Assembly: GCA_910579435.1 (NCBI GenBank)
Contig: CAJTVF010000002.1
Location: 35,780 to 99,779 of the forward strand
Origin: an uncultured Oscillibacter sp.
Lineage (GTDB): Bacteria > Bacillota > Clostridia > Oscillospirales > Oscillospiraceae
Length of the DNA stretch: 64,000 bases
Direction of reading: 5' to 3'
Shown: positions 24,071 to 31,173 of the stretch, in pieces
How the letters are laid out: the number at the start of each line of letters is the position of its first letter
How positions within the stretch are numbered: the stretch's first letter is position 1
The notes under the pieces: model-generated
What the model was told of the DNA's origin: nothing
Database searches by the model: none
The model's input: only the letters and a program-made list of their open reading frames with translations
Translations under genes and position numbers: made by a program

Positions 24071-24709
24071 TCAGCGCTCTTTCCGCAGGGCTTCCAGGTC
24101 TCCCGCCTGGATGGCCCGGAGGCTGCCCGAGAGCCTTTCCAGGGGCCAGTCCCACCAGCGCAGCTCCAAAAGCGCGTCGATGGTCTCCTGATCGAACCGC
24201 CGCCGGATGGGCTTCGCCGGAACGCCGCCCACAATGGTGTAGGGCGGCACGTCCTTCGTCACCACGGACCGGGCGGCCACGATGGCCCCGTCTCCGATGG
24301 TGACGCCGGACAGAATCACCGCCTCATAGCCAATCCACACGTCGTTCCCGACAACGATATCCCCCCGGTTGTCCCAAGCCTCCGTCACCTTCATCCCATG
24401 GTCCCACTCCTCGTAAAAAATGGGGAACACATAGGTGGACAGGGAGCCCAGGGCGTGGTTGGCGCTGTTCATTATAAACCGCGCCCCGCAGGCGATGGAG
24501 CAGAACTTCCCAATCACCAGCTTATCGCCGTTGACGGGGTAATGGTAAAGCACATTATTCCTCTGAAAGTCCCTGGGGTCATGGACAAAATCGTTGTAGA
24601 TGGTAAAGCCGCCCACCTCAATACGGGGGTTCTCAATGGCGTTTTTTAGGTAAATAGTCTGGCGGTCCCCCGATCTGGGGTACAGCTTTGTTGGAGCCGG
24701 AATCGTCAT
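24071..24709 (-). CDS. Vat-like xenobiotic acyltransferase (left-handed beta helix)
   Basis: A 212-residue hexapeptide-repeat acetyltransferase. It follows the Vat (streptogramin A O-acetyltransferase) layout closely: NNVLYHYPVNGDKLVIGKFCSIACG, FIMNSANH (catalytic His85), the repeat region GDIVVGNDVWIGYEAVILSGVTIGDGAIVAA, the conserved VPPYTIVGGVPAKPIRRRF and the C-terminal WWDWPLE. Chromosomal relatives occur whose substrate is not an antibiotic, so resistance cannot be assumed. Monocistronic on the minus strand; RBS AAAGGAGAAG. Confidence 0.88.
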   Translation of the reverse strand: MTIPAPTKLYPRSGDRQTIYLKNAIENPRIEVGGFTIYNDFVHDPRDFQRNNVLYHYPVNGDKLVIGKFCSIACGARFIMNSANHALGSLSTYVFPIFYEEWDHGMKVTEAWDNRGDIVVGNDVWIGYEAVILSGVTIGDGAIVAARSVVTKDVPPYTIVGGVPAKPIRRRFDQETIDALLELRWWDWPLERLSGSLRAIQAGDLEALRKER

Positions 24710-24847
24710 GAAATCTTCTCCTTTTTGATTTGACAGTGATTTGACAGTAGTTTAGACGATTCCGGCGCAGGCAATGCAGCGCCTCACCCTTTTCTCTCTC
24801 CCTTCATATGGAAAGCGCGTTTATAAATATGCCGCAAAACCGCCCGT

Positions 24848-25321
24848 TCAGTCTCGCAGCAGCGCCGTCCGCGCGTCCAGCTTCTCGTCCTCCAGGGTCA
24901 CAATGCCATACGTGGGCCGGGCGTAGTCCCCGATGCTGCCGGGGTTCAGAAACAGCGTTTTTCCCCGTTTGTCCACCAGGGGCTTGTGGGTGTGGCCGAA
25001 GAGAAAGAGGTCCAGATCCTGTTCCTCCGCCGCCAGTCCCGCCGTCAGCAGAGACTGCTTTACGCCGTAGGTGTGCCCGTGGCATAGCAGCACCCGCTTG
25101 TCCCCTAGGTACAGCAGCTTCTCCGCGTCCCGGGAGCCCCGGAAATAATCGCAGTTGCCATATACCTGCTCCAGGGGAAGCTCCGGGAATCGGTCGCGGA
25201 GCCGTTCCGCGTCCCGCCAGCAGTCCCCCAGGTGGATGATCATCCGGGGCGCCTCCCGCTCCACGGCCTGGATCATATTGTCGATGTTTCCGTGGGAATC
25301 CGACAGGACCAGTACCTTCAT
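24848..25321 (-). CDS. YfcE/MJ0936-family metallophosphoesterase
   Basis: A 157-residue metal-dependent phosphodiesterase. All core motifs are present: LSDSHGN (D-x-H), HLGDCW (GD), YGNCD (GNCD), LCHGHTYG and LFGHTHKP (GH-x-H). The small size and single domain fit the YfcE group, which hydrolyses phosphodiester model substrates; the natural substrate is unknown. RBS GAGAGGAGCACCGCG before the ATG at 25321. The intergenic region to the right contains the feo promoter. Confidence 0.92.
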   Translation of the reverse strand: MKVLVLSDSHGNIDNMIQAVEREAPRMIIHLGDCWRDAERLRDRFPELPLEQVYGNCDYFRGSRDAEKLLYLGDKRVLLCHGHTYGVKQSLLTAGLAAEEQDLDLFLFGHTHKPLVDKRGKTLFLNPGSIGDYARPTYGIVTLEDEKLDARTALLRD

Positions 25322-25549
25322 CGCGGTGCTCCTCTCTCCCGCGCCGGTGCGCGGCGGCGCGTTCTCCTCGCTTTATAGTAAACATCAGTATAGGGAACTC
25401 CCTCTCGTTTTGCAAGAATCCGCAGGATAAATTTATATTTTATTAAAAATTTTTACCAGCGCCGCCGAAAGCCTCCCTTTTTGCCCAGGGCCTGCCGAAT
25501 ATGCCGCACAGGCTCTCAGGAAAAAATTTGCGTTTTTTCAAAAAACCTC

Positions 25550-25612
25550 TTGACAGAAGGAGTTAGTCATGATAAACTACGAAACCGTAAGGAGAGTTAG
25601 ATGTCTCTAACT
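25550..25612 (+). promoter_or_regulatory. Promoter and operator-like dyads of the feo operon
   Basis: TTGACA (25550-25555), 17 bases, TAAACT (25573-25578). A perfect dyad AGTTAGA-TGTC-TCTAACT (25595-25612) lies just downstream and a weaker AGTT...AACT dyad (25561-25578) covers the -10 box. The GTTAG/CTAAC arms resemble DtxR/IdeR-type iron-repressor sites; AGTTAGTC recurs before feoB. The rest of 25322-25641 shows nothing else. Confidence 0.62.
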
Positions 25613-25641
25613 GACAATCATTCACTGACAGGAGGCCTATC

Positions 25642-25854
25642 ATGATGCCGCTTTCCATGGCAAAGACCGGCGAGACCGTCACGATACGCAAGATCACCGG
25701 GAAGGATGAGGTGCGCCAGCATCTGGCGGAGCTGGGCTTTGTGGTGGACGCCGCCGTCACCGTGGTCAATGAGATCGCGGGAAATCTGATCCTGCAGGTG
25801 AAGGACAGCCGCGTGGCCCTGGACCGGGGGCTGGCGAACCGCATTATGATTTGA
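25642..25854 (+). CDS. feoA: FeoA-domain protein 1
   Basis: A 70-residue SH3-like FeoA protein that helps FeoB-mediated ferrous iron uptake at the cytoplasmic face. Pattern: MPLSMAKTGETVTIRKI, HLAELGFVVDAAVTVV, NLILQVKDSRVALDRGLANRIMI. RBS CAGGAGG. First gene of feoA-feoA-feoB-small membrane protein, all rightward with short gaps. Confidence 0.93.
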   Translation: MMPLSMAKTGETVTIRKITGKDEVRQHLAELGFVVDAAVTVVNEIAGNLILQVKDSRVALDRGLANRIMI

Positions 25855-25866
25855 GGAGGAATTGGG

Positions 25867-26088
25867 ATGAAGACACTGAAGGACGCCAAGGTGGGCGAAA
25901 CCGTCACCGTGGCAAAGCTCCACGGCGAGGGCCCGGTGAAGCGGCGGATCATGGACATGGGCATCACCAAGGGCGTGGAGATTTTCGTGCGGAAGGTGGC
26001 TCCTCTAGGGGACCCCATGGAATTGAATGTGCGGGGGTATGAATTGTCCCTGCGAAAGGCCGATGCGGAAAGCATCGAGGTCCTTTGA
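25867..26088 (+). CDS. feoA: FeoA-domain protein 2
   Basis: A 73-residue second FeoA paralogue, closer to the canonical form: MKTLKDAKVGETVTVAKLHGEG, RRIMDMGITKGVEIFVRKVAPLGDPMELNVRGYELSLRKADAESIEVL. Twelve bases after the first, RBS GAGGAATTGGG. Tandem FeoA genes are common in Clostridia. Confidence 0.95.
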   Translation: MKTLKDAKVGETVTVAKLHGEGPVKRRIMDMGITKGVEIFVRKVAPLGDPMELNVRGYELSLRKADAESIEVL

Positions 26089-26172
26089 TTCGAAAAGGCG
26101 GCGGGCTGTCCGCTGTTTTTTCGGGGTCGAAGTTAGTCTATAATAACCATCTGGAAGGGAGAATCAGCCATC

Positions 26173-28374
26173 ATGGATATCAAAATTGCCCTGGCGGGCA
26201 ATCCGAACTGCGGAAAAACCACCCTGTTCAACCAGCTCACCGGGTCGAACCAATATGTGGGCAACTGGCCCGGGGTCACGGTGGAGAAAAAAGAGGGCAG
26301 ACTGAAGGGCCACAAGGATGTGGTCATCCAGGACCTGCCCGGCATCTATTCCCTCTCCCCCTACACCCTGGAGGAGGTCGTGAGCCGGTCGTATCTGGTG
26401 AACGAAAAGCCGGACGCCATCCTGAACATTGTGGACGGGACCAACATCGAGCGGAATCTCTACCTCACCACGCAGCTCATCGAGCTGGGCCTCCCCGTCG
26501 TGGTGGCGGTGAACATGATCGACCTGGTGCGGAAAAACGGGGACCAGATTGACCTTGCCAAGCTGGGGCAGGCCCTGGGCTGCGAAGTCGTCGAAATGAG
26601 CGCCCTCAAGGGCGAGGGCGGCCTGGAGGCCGCTCAGCGGACCGTCTCCGCCGCCCAGGCCGGGAGGAACGGGGAGCTGCCCCACGTGTTCACCGGCAGC
26701 GTGGAGCACGCCCTGGCCCACATTGAGGAGTCCATCCAGGGCAGGGTGGCGGAGGGCTACCTGCGCTGGTACGCCATCAAGCTCTTCGAGCGGGACGAGA
26801 AGGTCCTGGAGGAGCTGGCCCTGGACGCCGGGCTGGTCTCCCATTTGGAAGAGCACATTGCCGACTGCGAGCGGGAGCTGGACGACGATGCGGAGAGCAT
26901 CATCACGAACCAGCGGTACGCCTACATCAGCGGCGTCGTGGGCCGGGCCGTGAAAAAGAAAGCGGCGAAGCACAGCCTCTCCGTCTCCGACAAAATCGAC
27001 CAAATTGTCACCAACCGCGTCCTGGCCCTGCCTATTTTCGCGGTGATCATGTTCTGCATCTACGCCATCGCCATGGGCGGCTGGGCCGTCTCCATCGGCA
27101 CCGTGGGCACCGACTGGGCCAACGACGTGCTCTTCGGCGAGTGGGTCCCCGGCCTGTTTGACTCCATTTTGACCTCCCTGAGCGTCTCCCCGGACGGCTG
27201 GCTCTATGGCCTGATTCAGGACGGCATCGTCGCCGGCGTGGGCGCGGTGCTGGGCTTCGTGCCCCAGATGCTGGTGCTGTTTTTGCTGCTGGCCGTCCTG
27301 GAGGACGTGGGCTACATGGCCCGTGTCGCCTTCATCATGGACCGCATCTTCCGCCGCTTCGGACTCTCCGGCAAGAGCTTCATCCCCATGCTGGTGGCCA
27401 CCGGCTGCGGCGTTCCCGGCATCATGGCCTCCCGGACCATCGAGCAGGACCGGGACCGGAAGATGACCATCATGACCACCGGCTTCATTCCCTGCGGGGC
27501 CAAGCTGCCCATCATCGGCCTCTTCGCCGGGGCGGTGTTCGGCGGCTCCGCCTGGGTGGCGGTATCCGCGTTCTTCATCGGCATCGCCGCCGTGGTCGTC
27601 TCCGGCATCATGCTGAAGAAGTTCAAGGCGTTCGCCGGGGAGCCCGCGCCCTTCGTTATGGAGCTGCCCGCTTACCACGCGCCCTCCGCCGGAAACGTCC
27701 TGCGGGCCACCTGGGAGCGGGGCTGGAGCTTCATCAAGCGGGCGGGGACCGTCATCCTGATCTCCACCATCATCCTCTGGTTCCTCCAGGGCTACGGCTT
27801 CGAAGGCGGCGCCTTCGGGCCTGTGGAGGACAATAACAGCTCCCTGCTGGCCGCCATCGGCAGCGGCATCGCCTGGATCTTCGCGCCTCTGGGCTGGGTG
27901 GGCGATATGGCTTGGAAGGCCACCGTCGCCACCTTCACCGGCCTCATTGCCAAGGAGGAGGTCGTCTCCACCATGGGCGTGCTGTACAACTTCGCCGGCG
28001 AGGAGCTGGGCGACAACGGCGAGGCCATCTGGGCCCTGGTCCAGGCGGATTTCGGCGCCATGACGGCTTACAGCTTCATGATCTTCAACCTTCTCTGCGC
28101 CCCCTGCTTCGCCGCCATGGGCGCCATCAAGCGGGAGATGAACAACGCCAAGTGGACGGCGGCGGCCATCGGCTACATGTGCGGCTTTGCCTACGTGGTG
28201 AGCCTGATCGTCTTCCAGCTGGGCGGACTGGTCACCGGCGAGGCCAGCTTCGGCCCGGGCACCGCAGCGGCCTTGGTCCTGCTGGCGGGAATCATCTTCC
28301 TGCTGGTCCGCAAGGGCCGCCGCCCCGAGGAGGAGCAGCGCCGGGTCATGTCCGTCTCCGGCGCGAAGATCTGA
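26173..28374 (+). CDS. feoB: Ferrous iron transporter FeoB
   Basis: Fe2+ permease of the cytoplasmic membrane, 733 residues. The N-terminal GTPase has G1 GNPNCGKTT (residues 9-17), G3 DLPGIYSL, G4 NMIDL, followed by a helical regulator domain (about 165-270) and a C-terminal membrane region with two gate repeats including VLGFVPQMLVLFLLLAVLEDVGYMAR and ATGCGVPGIMASRTI. A possible secondary promoter with TATAAT lies just upstream together with another AGTTAGTC half-site. RBS GGAAGGGAG. Confidence 0.97.
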   Translation: MDIKIALAGNPNCGKTTLFNQLTGSNQYVGNWPGVTVEKKEGRLKGHKDVVIQDLPGIYSLSPYTLEEVVSRSYLVNEKPDAILNIVDGTNIERNLYLTTQLIELGLPVVVAVNMIDLVRKNGDQIDLAKLGQALGCEVVEMSALKGEGGLEAAQRTVSAAQAGRNGELPHVFTGSVEHALAHIEESIQGRVAEGYLRWYAIKLFERDEKVLEELALDAGLVSHLEEHIADCERELDDDAESIITNQRYAYISGVVGRAVKKKAAKHSLSVSDKIDQIVTNRVLALPIFAVIMFCIYAIAMGGWAVSIGTVGTDWANDVLFGEWVPGLFDSILTSLSVSPDGWLYGLIQDGIVAGVGAVLGFVPQMLVLFLLLAVLEDVGYMARVAFIMDRIFRRFGLSGKSFIPMLVATGCGVPGIMASRTIEQDRDRKMTIMTTGFIPCGAKLPIIGLFAGAVFGGSAWVAVSAFFIGIAAVVVSGIMLKKFKAFAGEPAPFVMELPAYHAPSAGNVLRATWERGWSFIKRAGTVILISTIILWFLQGYGFEGGAFGPVEDNNSSLLAAIGSGIAWIFAPLGWVGDMAWKATVATFTGLIAKEEVVSTMGVLYNFAGEELGDNGEAIWALVQADFGAMTAYSFMIFNLLCAPCFAAMGAIKREMNNAKWTAAAIGYMCGFAYVVSLIVFQLGGLVTGEASFGPGTAAALVLLAGIIFLLVRKGRRPEEEQRRVMSVSGAKI

Positions 28375-28404
28375 CCCAGTTCTTCCTTTTAAGGAGTTGA
28401 TCGT

Positions 28405-28572
28405 ATGTCCCCGGTTTTGGGAAATCTTATTGTTCTCCTGGTCCTGGCCGCAGTCGTGGCCCTGGCCGTCCGGTCCCTGTGGCGGAGCCATAAGCGGGGC
28501 GGGCACTGCAATGGAGACTGCGCCTCCTGCGGCTGCTGCCATGGGCACGAGCGCGCGGAGGCCCGCAAATAA
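28405..28572 (+). CDS. FeoB-associated Cys-rich membrane protein
   Basis: A 55-residue protein with one N-terminal membrane helix (LIVLLVLAAVVALAVRSLW) and a Cys/His-rich tail (HCNGDCASCGCCHGHE). It matches the small FeoB-associated Cys-rich membrane proteins that follow feoB in many Firmicutes and may pass or bind iron. RBS AAGGAG nine bases before the ATG; 30 bases after feoB and before a strong terminator. Confidence 0.9.
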   Translation: MSPVLGNLIVLLVLAAVVALAVRSLWRSHKRGGHCNGDCASCGCCHGHERAEARK

Positions 28573-28604
28573 CGCTTGCCAGAGACACCTCTTTAGAATA
28601 TGGA

Positions 28605-28640
28605 AAGGCCCCGGGGAACAGGCAGCCCCGGGGCCTTTTC
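28605..28640 (+). terminator. Terminator of the feo operon
   Basis: AAGGCCCCGGGG, AACAGGCAG, CCCCGGGGCCTT, TTC. Confidence 0.88.
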
Positions 28641-28646
28641 GCATTA

Positions 28647-28802
28647 GAGCAATTCCCAGAAATAATGAGAAAAAAGGAAGCGAGGACGGGAATTGCAGGG
28701 CAAGGCGGAGGACGCAGGCGGGCTGGCGCCCGTCAAGGACGACAACGCAGCCATGCTATCCCCGGACCGCTGAACTTTTCTCAGTATTTTTGGGAATTGC
28801 TC
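28647..28802. mobile_element. MITE-like element, family 2 (intact)
   Basis: 156 bp flanked by TA on both sides; terminal inverted repeats GAGCAATTCCCAGAAATAAT and ATTTTTGGGAATTGCTC. Internal order: CAAGG (28701), CGCAG (28713), hairpin GCGGGC/TGGC/GCCCGT (28718-28733), CAAGG (28734), ACGCAG (28745-28750), the same design as families 1, 3 and 4. TA targets suggest mobilisation by an IS630/mariner-type enzyme (inference). Confidence 0.86.
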
Positions 28803-28804
28803 TA

Positions 28805-28930
28805 GAATTTGTATTCATAACCGAGGGATAGCGGACGGACGAGGATGCTTCCCGTCAGACAAGGGAAACCGACGCAGTATGGTGGGAAAAAGACCGGCCG
28901 GACGGCGTTCAACGGTTGCGAAGGCTGCTC
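28805..28930. mobile_element. MITE-like element, family 1, copy b (internally deleted, diverged right end)
   Basis: Starts GAATTTGTATTCATAACC and follows copy a (2168-2327), but lacks the 34 bp between the two CAAGG repeats, so CAAGG is joined directly to GAAACCGACGCAG. The right end (GGTTGCGAAGGCTGCTC) is a weak match. It abuts the family-2 element with only TA between them. Confidence 0.75.
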
Positions 28931-29424
28931 TAGTTTACATGCCGGCGGTACAGGACCTCCCGGAGGGGCTTTCCGCCGATTACGTCCTCCATCGCGTCCC
29001 CGTGAAAGGCAAACCCGGCCCTCTCGTAAAAGCGCCGGGCCCGGCGGTTGTCCTCCAGCACCCAGAGGAGCACGTCCCGGAAGCCCTGCCCGGCCAGCGT
29101 CTCCACCGCCGCCTCCAGCAGGGCCCTTCCATACCCCCGGCCCATGTATTCCGGCAGCAGGTAGAGGGACGCAACCTCCCCGAAGCCCGGCCAGCCCGGC
29201 CAGCGGGAGGGGCAGACGCTGGAAGTCCCGGCCAGCTTTCCCCCTTCGGTCAGGACGAGGGTATCCCAGCCCGCCCGGTCCAGGACGTCCGCCCAGCGCC
29301 CGGCGGGAATGCCGTCCAGATAGCTCTGCGGGACAATGCCCTGATAGGCAAATTTCCAGCTCTCCTCATAGATCCGGCTGACCTCCAGCCGGCTGTCCGT
29401 CTCCCTCAGTGGGCGGATCTCCAT
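28930..29424 (-). CDS. GNAT-family N-acetyltransferase
   Basis: A 164-residue acetyl-CoA-dependent transferase. The acetyl-CoA-binding motif A is LYLLPEYMGRGYGRALLEAA (Q/R-x-x-G-x-G/A form), with N-terminal EESWKFAYQGIVP, and the C-terminal LEDNRRARRFYERAGFAFHG typical of the RimI/YhbS groups. Acceptor unknown. ATG at 29424 lies inside the upstream GIY-YIG gene, a 59-base same-strand overlap in another frame. The TAG stop lies against the remnant end of a mobile element, so the native C-terminus may have changed slightly. Confidence 0.87.
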   Translation of the reverse strand: MEIRPLRETDSRLEVSRIYEESWKFAYQGIVPQSYLDGIPAGRWADVLDRAGWDTLVLTEGGKLAGTSSVCPSRWPGWPGFGEVASLYLLPEYMGRGYGRALLEAAVETLAGQGFRDVLLWVLEDNRRARRFYERAGFAFHGDAMEDVIGGKPLREVLYRRHVN

Positions 29425-29680
29425 GCGCGCCCACCTCCGTTTCCGCAACCAGCGCCAGCTTTTCCCGGCGGTCCAGGCGCTTGATGGCCGCCTCCCGCCG
29501 GAGGGCGGCGGACTTGTCCGCGGTCTCCTCCCGGTAGGCCAGGGCCACGGGGAGGCGGCTCCGGGTGTACTTGGCTCCTTTGCCCTTCCGGTGGGCCGCC
29601 AGCCGCCGGGACAGGTCGTTGGTACAGCCGGTGTAGAGGCTCCCGTCCCCGCAGCGGAGGATGTAAACCGTCCAGCCCAT
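29366..29680 (-). CDS. GIY-YIG domain protein (UPF0213 type)
   Basis: A 104-residue single-domain GIY-YIG protein. Motifs: WTVYILRCGDGSLYTGCTNDL (GIY and YIG-equivalent YTG), RRLAAHRKGKGAKYTRSRLPVAL, and EAAIKRLDRREKLALV. Relatives (YhbQ/YazA) are putative endonucleases of uncertain role. ATG at 29680 after AAAGGAGGCGG; an in-frame upstream extension lacks a ribosome site. Overlaps the GNAT gene by 59 bases. Confidence 0.92.
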   Translation of the reverse strand: MGWTVYILRCGDGSLYTGCTNDLSRRLAAHRKGKGAKYTRSRLPVALAYREETADKSAALRREAAIKRLDRREKLALVAETEVGAHGDPPTEGDGQPAGGQPDL

Positions 29681-29862
29681 TCCGCCGCCTCCTTTCGCCT
29701 TTTGGGACCAGTATACCACGCCTGTCCGGCAAATGCAAAGGCCGCATAGGGACTTCCCCGGATTTCATAGACTACAGGCAGAGGGCGCTCCGCCCCGAAA
29801 TTCGGTCCGCCGCCAGCCGGGAAAGCGGCAGCCGGAGCTTCGTGCTCCGGCAAGGAGGTCTT

Positions 29863-30066
29863 ATGCTGTCTGCCGCGCTGCTGCTGTTCGCCAATATGCT
29901 GCTGTTTTCCCTGCGCATCTCCGGCGGCGGGTCCTTTCCCAAGCCCCTGACCGCCGCAGAGGAGCGGGAGTGGCTGGAGAAGTACGCCCAGGGGGACCCG
30001 GAGGCAAGGCAGGTGCTCATCGAGCGGAATTTGAGGCTGGTGGCGCATATTATTAAGAAGGGGTGA
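29863..30066 (+). pseudogene. sigK: 5' part of sigK (pro-sigma-K), interrupted after residue 66
   Basis: Sigma-K directs late mother-cell transcription during sporulation. The 67 codons show the hydrophobic pro-sequence MLSAALLLFANMLLFSLRI, the processing region GGGSFPKPLTAAEEREWLEKY, and region 2 start GDPEARQVLIERNLRLVAHIIKK, after which GGG TGA ends the frame. RBS AAGGAGG. The remaining two thirds (regions 2-4) are missing and not found anywhere in the window on either strand. In B. subtilis and C. difficile sigK is likewise split by the excisable skin element, so this is more likely a reversible interruption than decay. Confidence 0.85.
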
Positions 30067-30071
30067 AGCGA
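30055..30071 (+). other. Probable attachment-site core in sigK (left junction)
   Basis: AAGAAGGGGTGAAGCGA, identical to 40149-40165 at the 3' end of recombinase 2. Sequence to the right of the two copies is also related (for example GGGACAAGCCGTG versus GGGACAGGCTGTG), sequence to the left is not. Confidence 0.65.
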
Positions 30072-30225
30072 AAGGAAAGATTTTGTACGAAAAGGGACAA
30101 GCCGTGGAAGCGCATTGACGGCAGGGCAAGTCTATCGGCGCTTGCGGTTTTCGCGCCGCGAAGACCTTGCCGGGGTTTCCCAAAATCCAATGGCGCGTTG
30201 AGACGCTCCCCAGAAGTACATGCAG

Positions 30226-30254
30226 TTGACAATACAGCCCTTTGCGGGTAAAAT
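30226..30254 (+). promoter_or_regulatory. Promoter of the TlpA redox operon
   Basis: TTGACA, 17 bases, TAAAAT. The stretch 30067-30431 has no gene; it holds this promoter, a repeated ATTATGCCCA motif (30272-30293) and a small hairpin ACCTCT/AGAGGT near 30299-30318. Confidence 0.75.
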
Positions 30255-30431
30255 CAGGTATACATATGATTATGCCCATGATTATGCCCAAGCTGACAAC
30301 CTCTGCGATTTAAGAGGTCTTACGGCCGGTTTTGGAGCAGCATCCCCGGCAGGATTGCGGCATCATTGCCGGCTTCGCTGAGCCGTGTGCGCTCAAGCAT
30401 GAGAAAAAGTTGGAAAAATGGAGGAACCGTC

Positions 30432-31040
30432 ATGAACAAACCGCGCAAGATATGTATAGGTTTCCTGGTCCTGTCGCTGGTCCTGCTGTGCGGCTGCGGC
30501 GGGAACAGCGGCGAACCGCCAGCCGGGACCGCTCCTGAAACGGAACCGGCAGACGCACCCCAGGAAGCTCCCTCTTCGGAAGAACCGTCTTCAGAGGAGG
30601 AAGCCGGCCCTATCTACATTGCCTTTGAGGGGACCGACCTGGAGGGAAATCCGGTTTCCCAGGACATCTTCTCCCAGTCCAGACTCACCATGGTCAACGT
30701 TTGGGCCACCTATTGCAATCCCTGCCTGAACGAGATGCCGGGGCTTGGCGAGCTGGCGGCGGAGTATGACGCGGAAGAATTCCAGCTCATCGGCATCGTC
30801 AGCGATGTGCGGGAGGGCGCGGACCAGACGCTTGTGGAAAGCCTGGTCCAGGAGACCGGAGCGAATTACACGCACTTGCTTGCGAACGACTCCATCGGCC
30901 AAGCCCTCCTTTCGGGCGTGAGCGCCGTACCCACCACCTTCTTTTTTGACCAGGAGGGGGCCTACCTGGGCGGCGTGGTCGGCTCCGCGGAAAAATCGGA
31001 TTGGGAGGAACTCATCCATGAGCTTCTGGAAGAATCGTAA
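30432..31040 (+). CDS. TlpA-family thioredoxin-like lipoprotein
   Basis: A 202-residue lipoprotein (signal ending LLCGC, then a Pro/Glu/Ser-rich linker) with an outward-facing thioredoxin fold. The redox motif is WATYCNPCLNEMPGL (CNPC); the cis-proline region is SAVPTTFFFDQEGAYLGG. It would reduce or exchange disulfides outside the membrane, with electrons likely passed by the downstream membrane iron-sulfur protein. ATG at 30432 after GGAGGAACC. The small CXXC gene starts inside its last codons. Confidence 0.92.
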   Translation: MNKPRKICIGFLVLSLVLLCGCGGNSGEPPAGTAPETEPADAPQEAPSSEEPSSEEEAGPIYIAFEGTDLEGNPVSQDIFSQSRLTMVNVWATYCNPCLNEMPGLGELAAEYDAEEFQLIGIVSDVREGADQTLVESLVQETGANYTHLLANDSIGQALLSGVSAVPTTFFFDQEGAYLGGVVGSAEKSDWEELIHELLEES

Positions 31041-31170
31041 AACCTGCGCCTGGGCATTGGGCGTTTTGGCCGGGGTAGTCTTCCTAGCCGTCGGAGCCCT
31101 TCAGGGACAGCTTGCCGTGATCTGGCAAAAGGCGGTGATGATCTGCCTTGAGTGCATCGGGATTGGGTGA
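31018..31170 (+). CDS. CD1871A-family CXXC membrane peptide
   Basis: A 50-residue protein with one membrane helix (WALGVLAGVVFLAVGALQG) and the C-terminal signature KAVMICLECIGIG, recognised as the CD1871A family from Clostridioides. It overlaps the TlpA gene by 23 bases and ends four bases before the iron-sulfur gene, so it belongs to a three-gene redox module. The CLEC pair may relay electrons between its neighbours (inference). Confidence 0.88.
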   Translation: MSFWKNRKTCAWALGVLAGVVFLAVGALQGQLAVIWQKAVMICLECIGIG

Positions 31171-31173
31171 GCG

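Noticed and set aside
26164..28644. Very long open frame antisense to feoB, and similar ones opposite the NhaC gene, mgtE and the aminotransferase
   Set aside because: GC-rich third positions create long antisense frames; their translations are His/Gly/Asp-rich with no motifs, while the opposite strand encodes clear protein families.
28930..30291. 453-codon minus-strand frame spanning GNAT and the sigK fragment
   Set aside because: Only its last 164 codons are the GNAT protein; the rest reads through sigK on the other strand and the att region.
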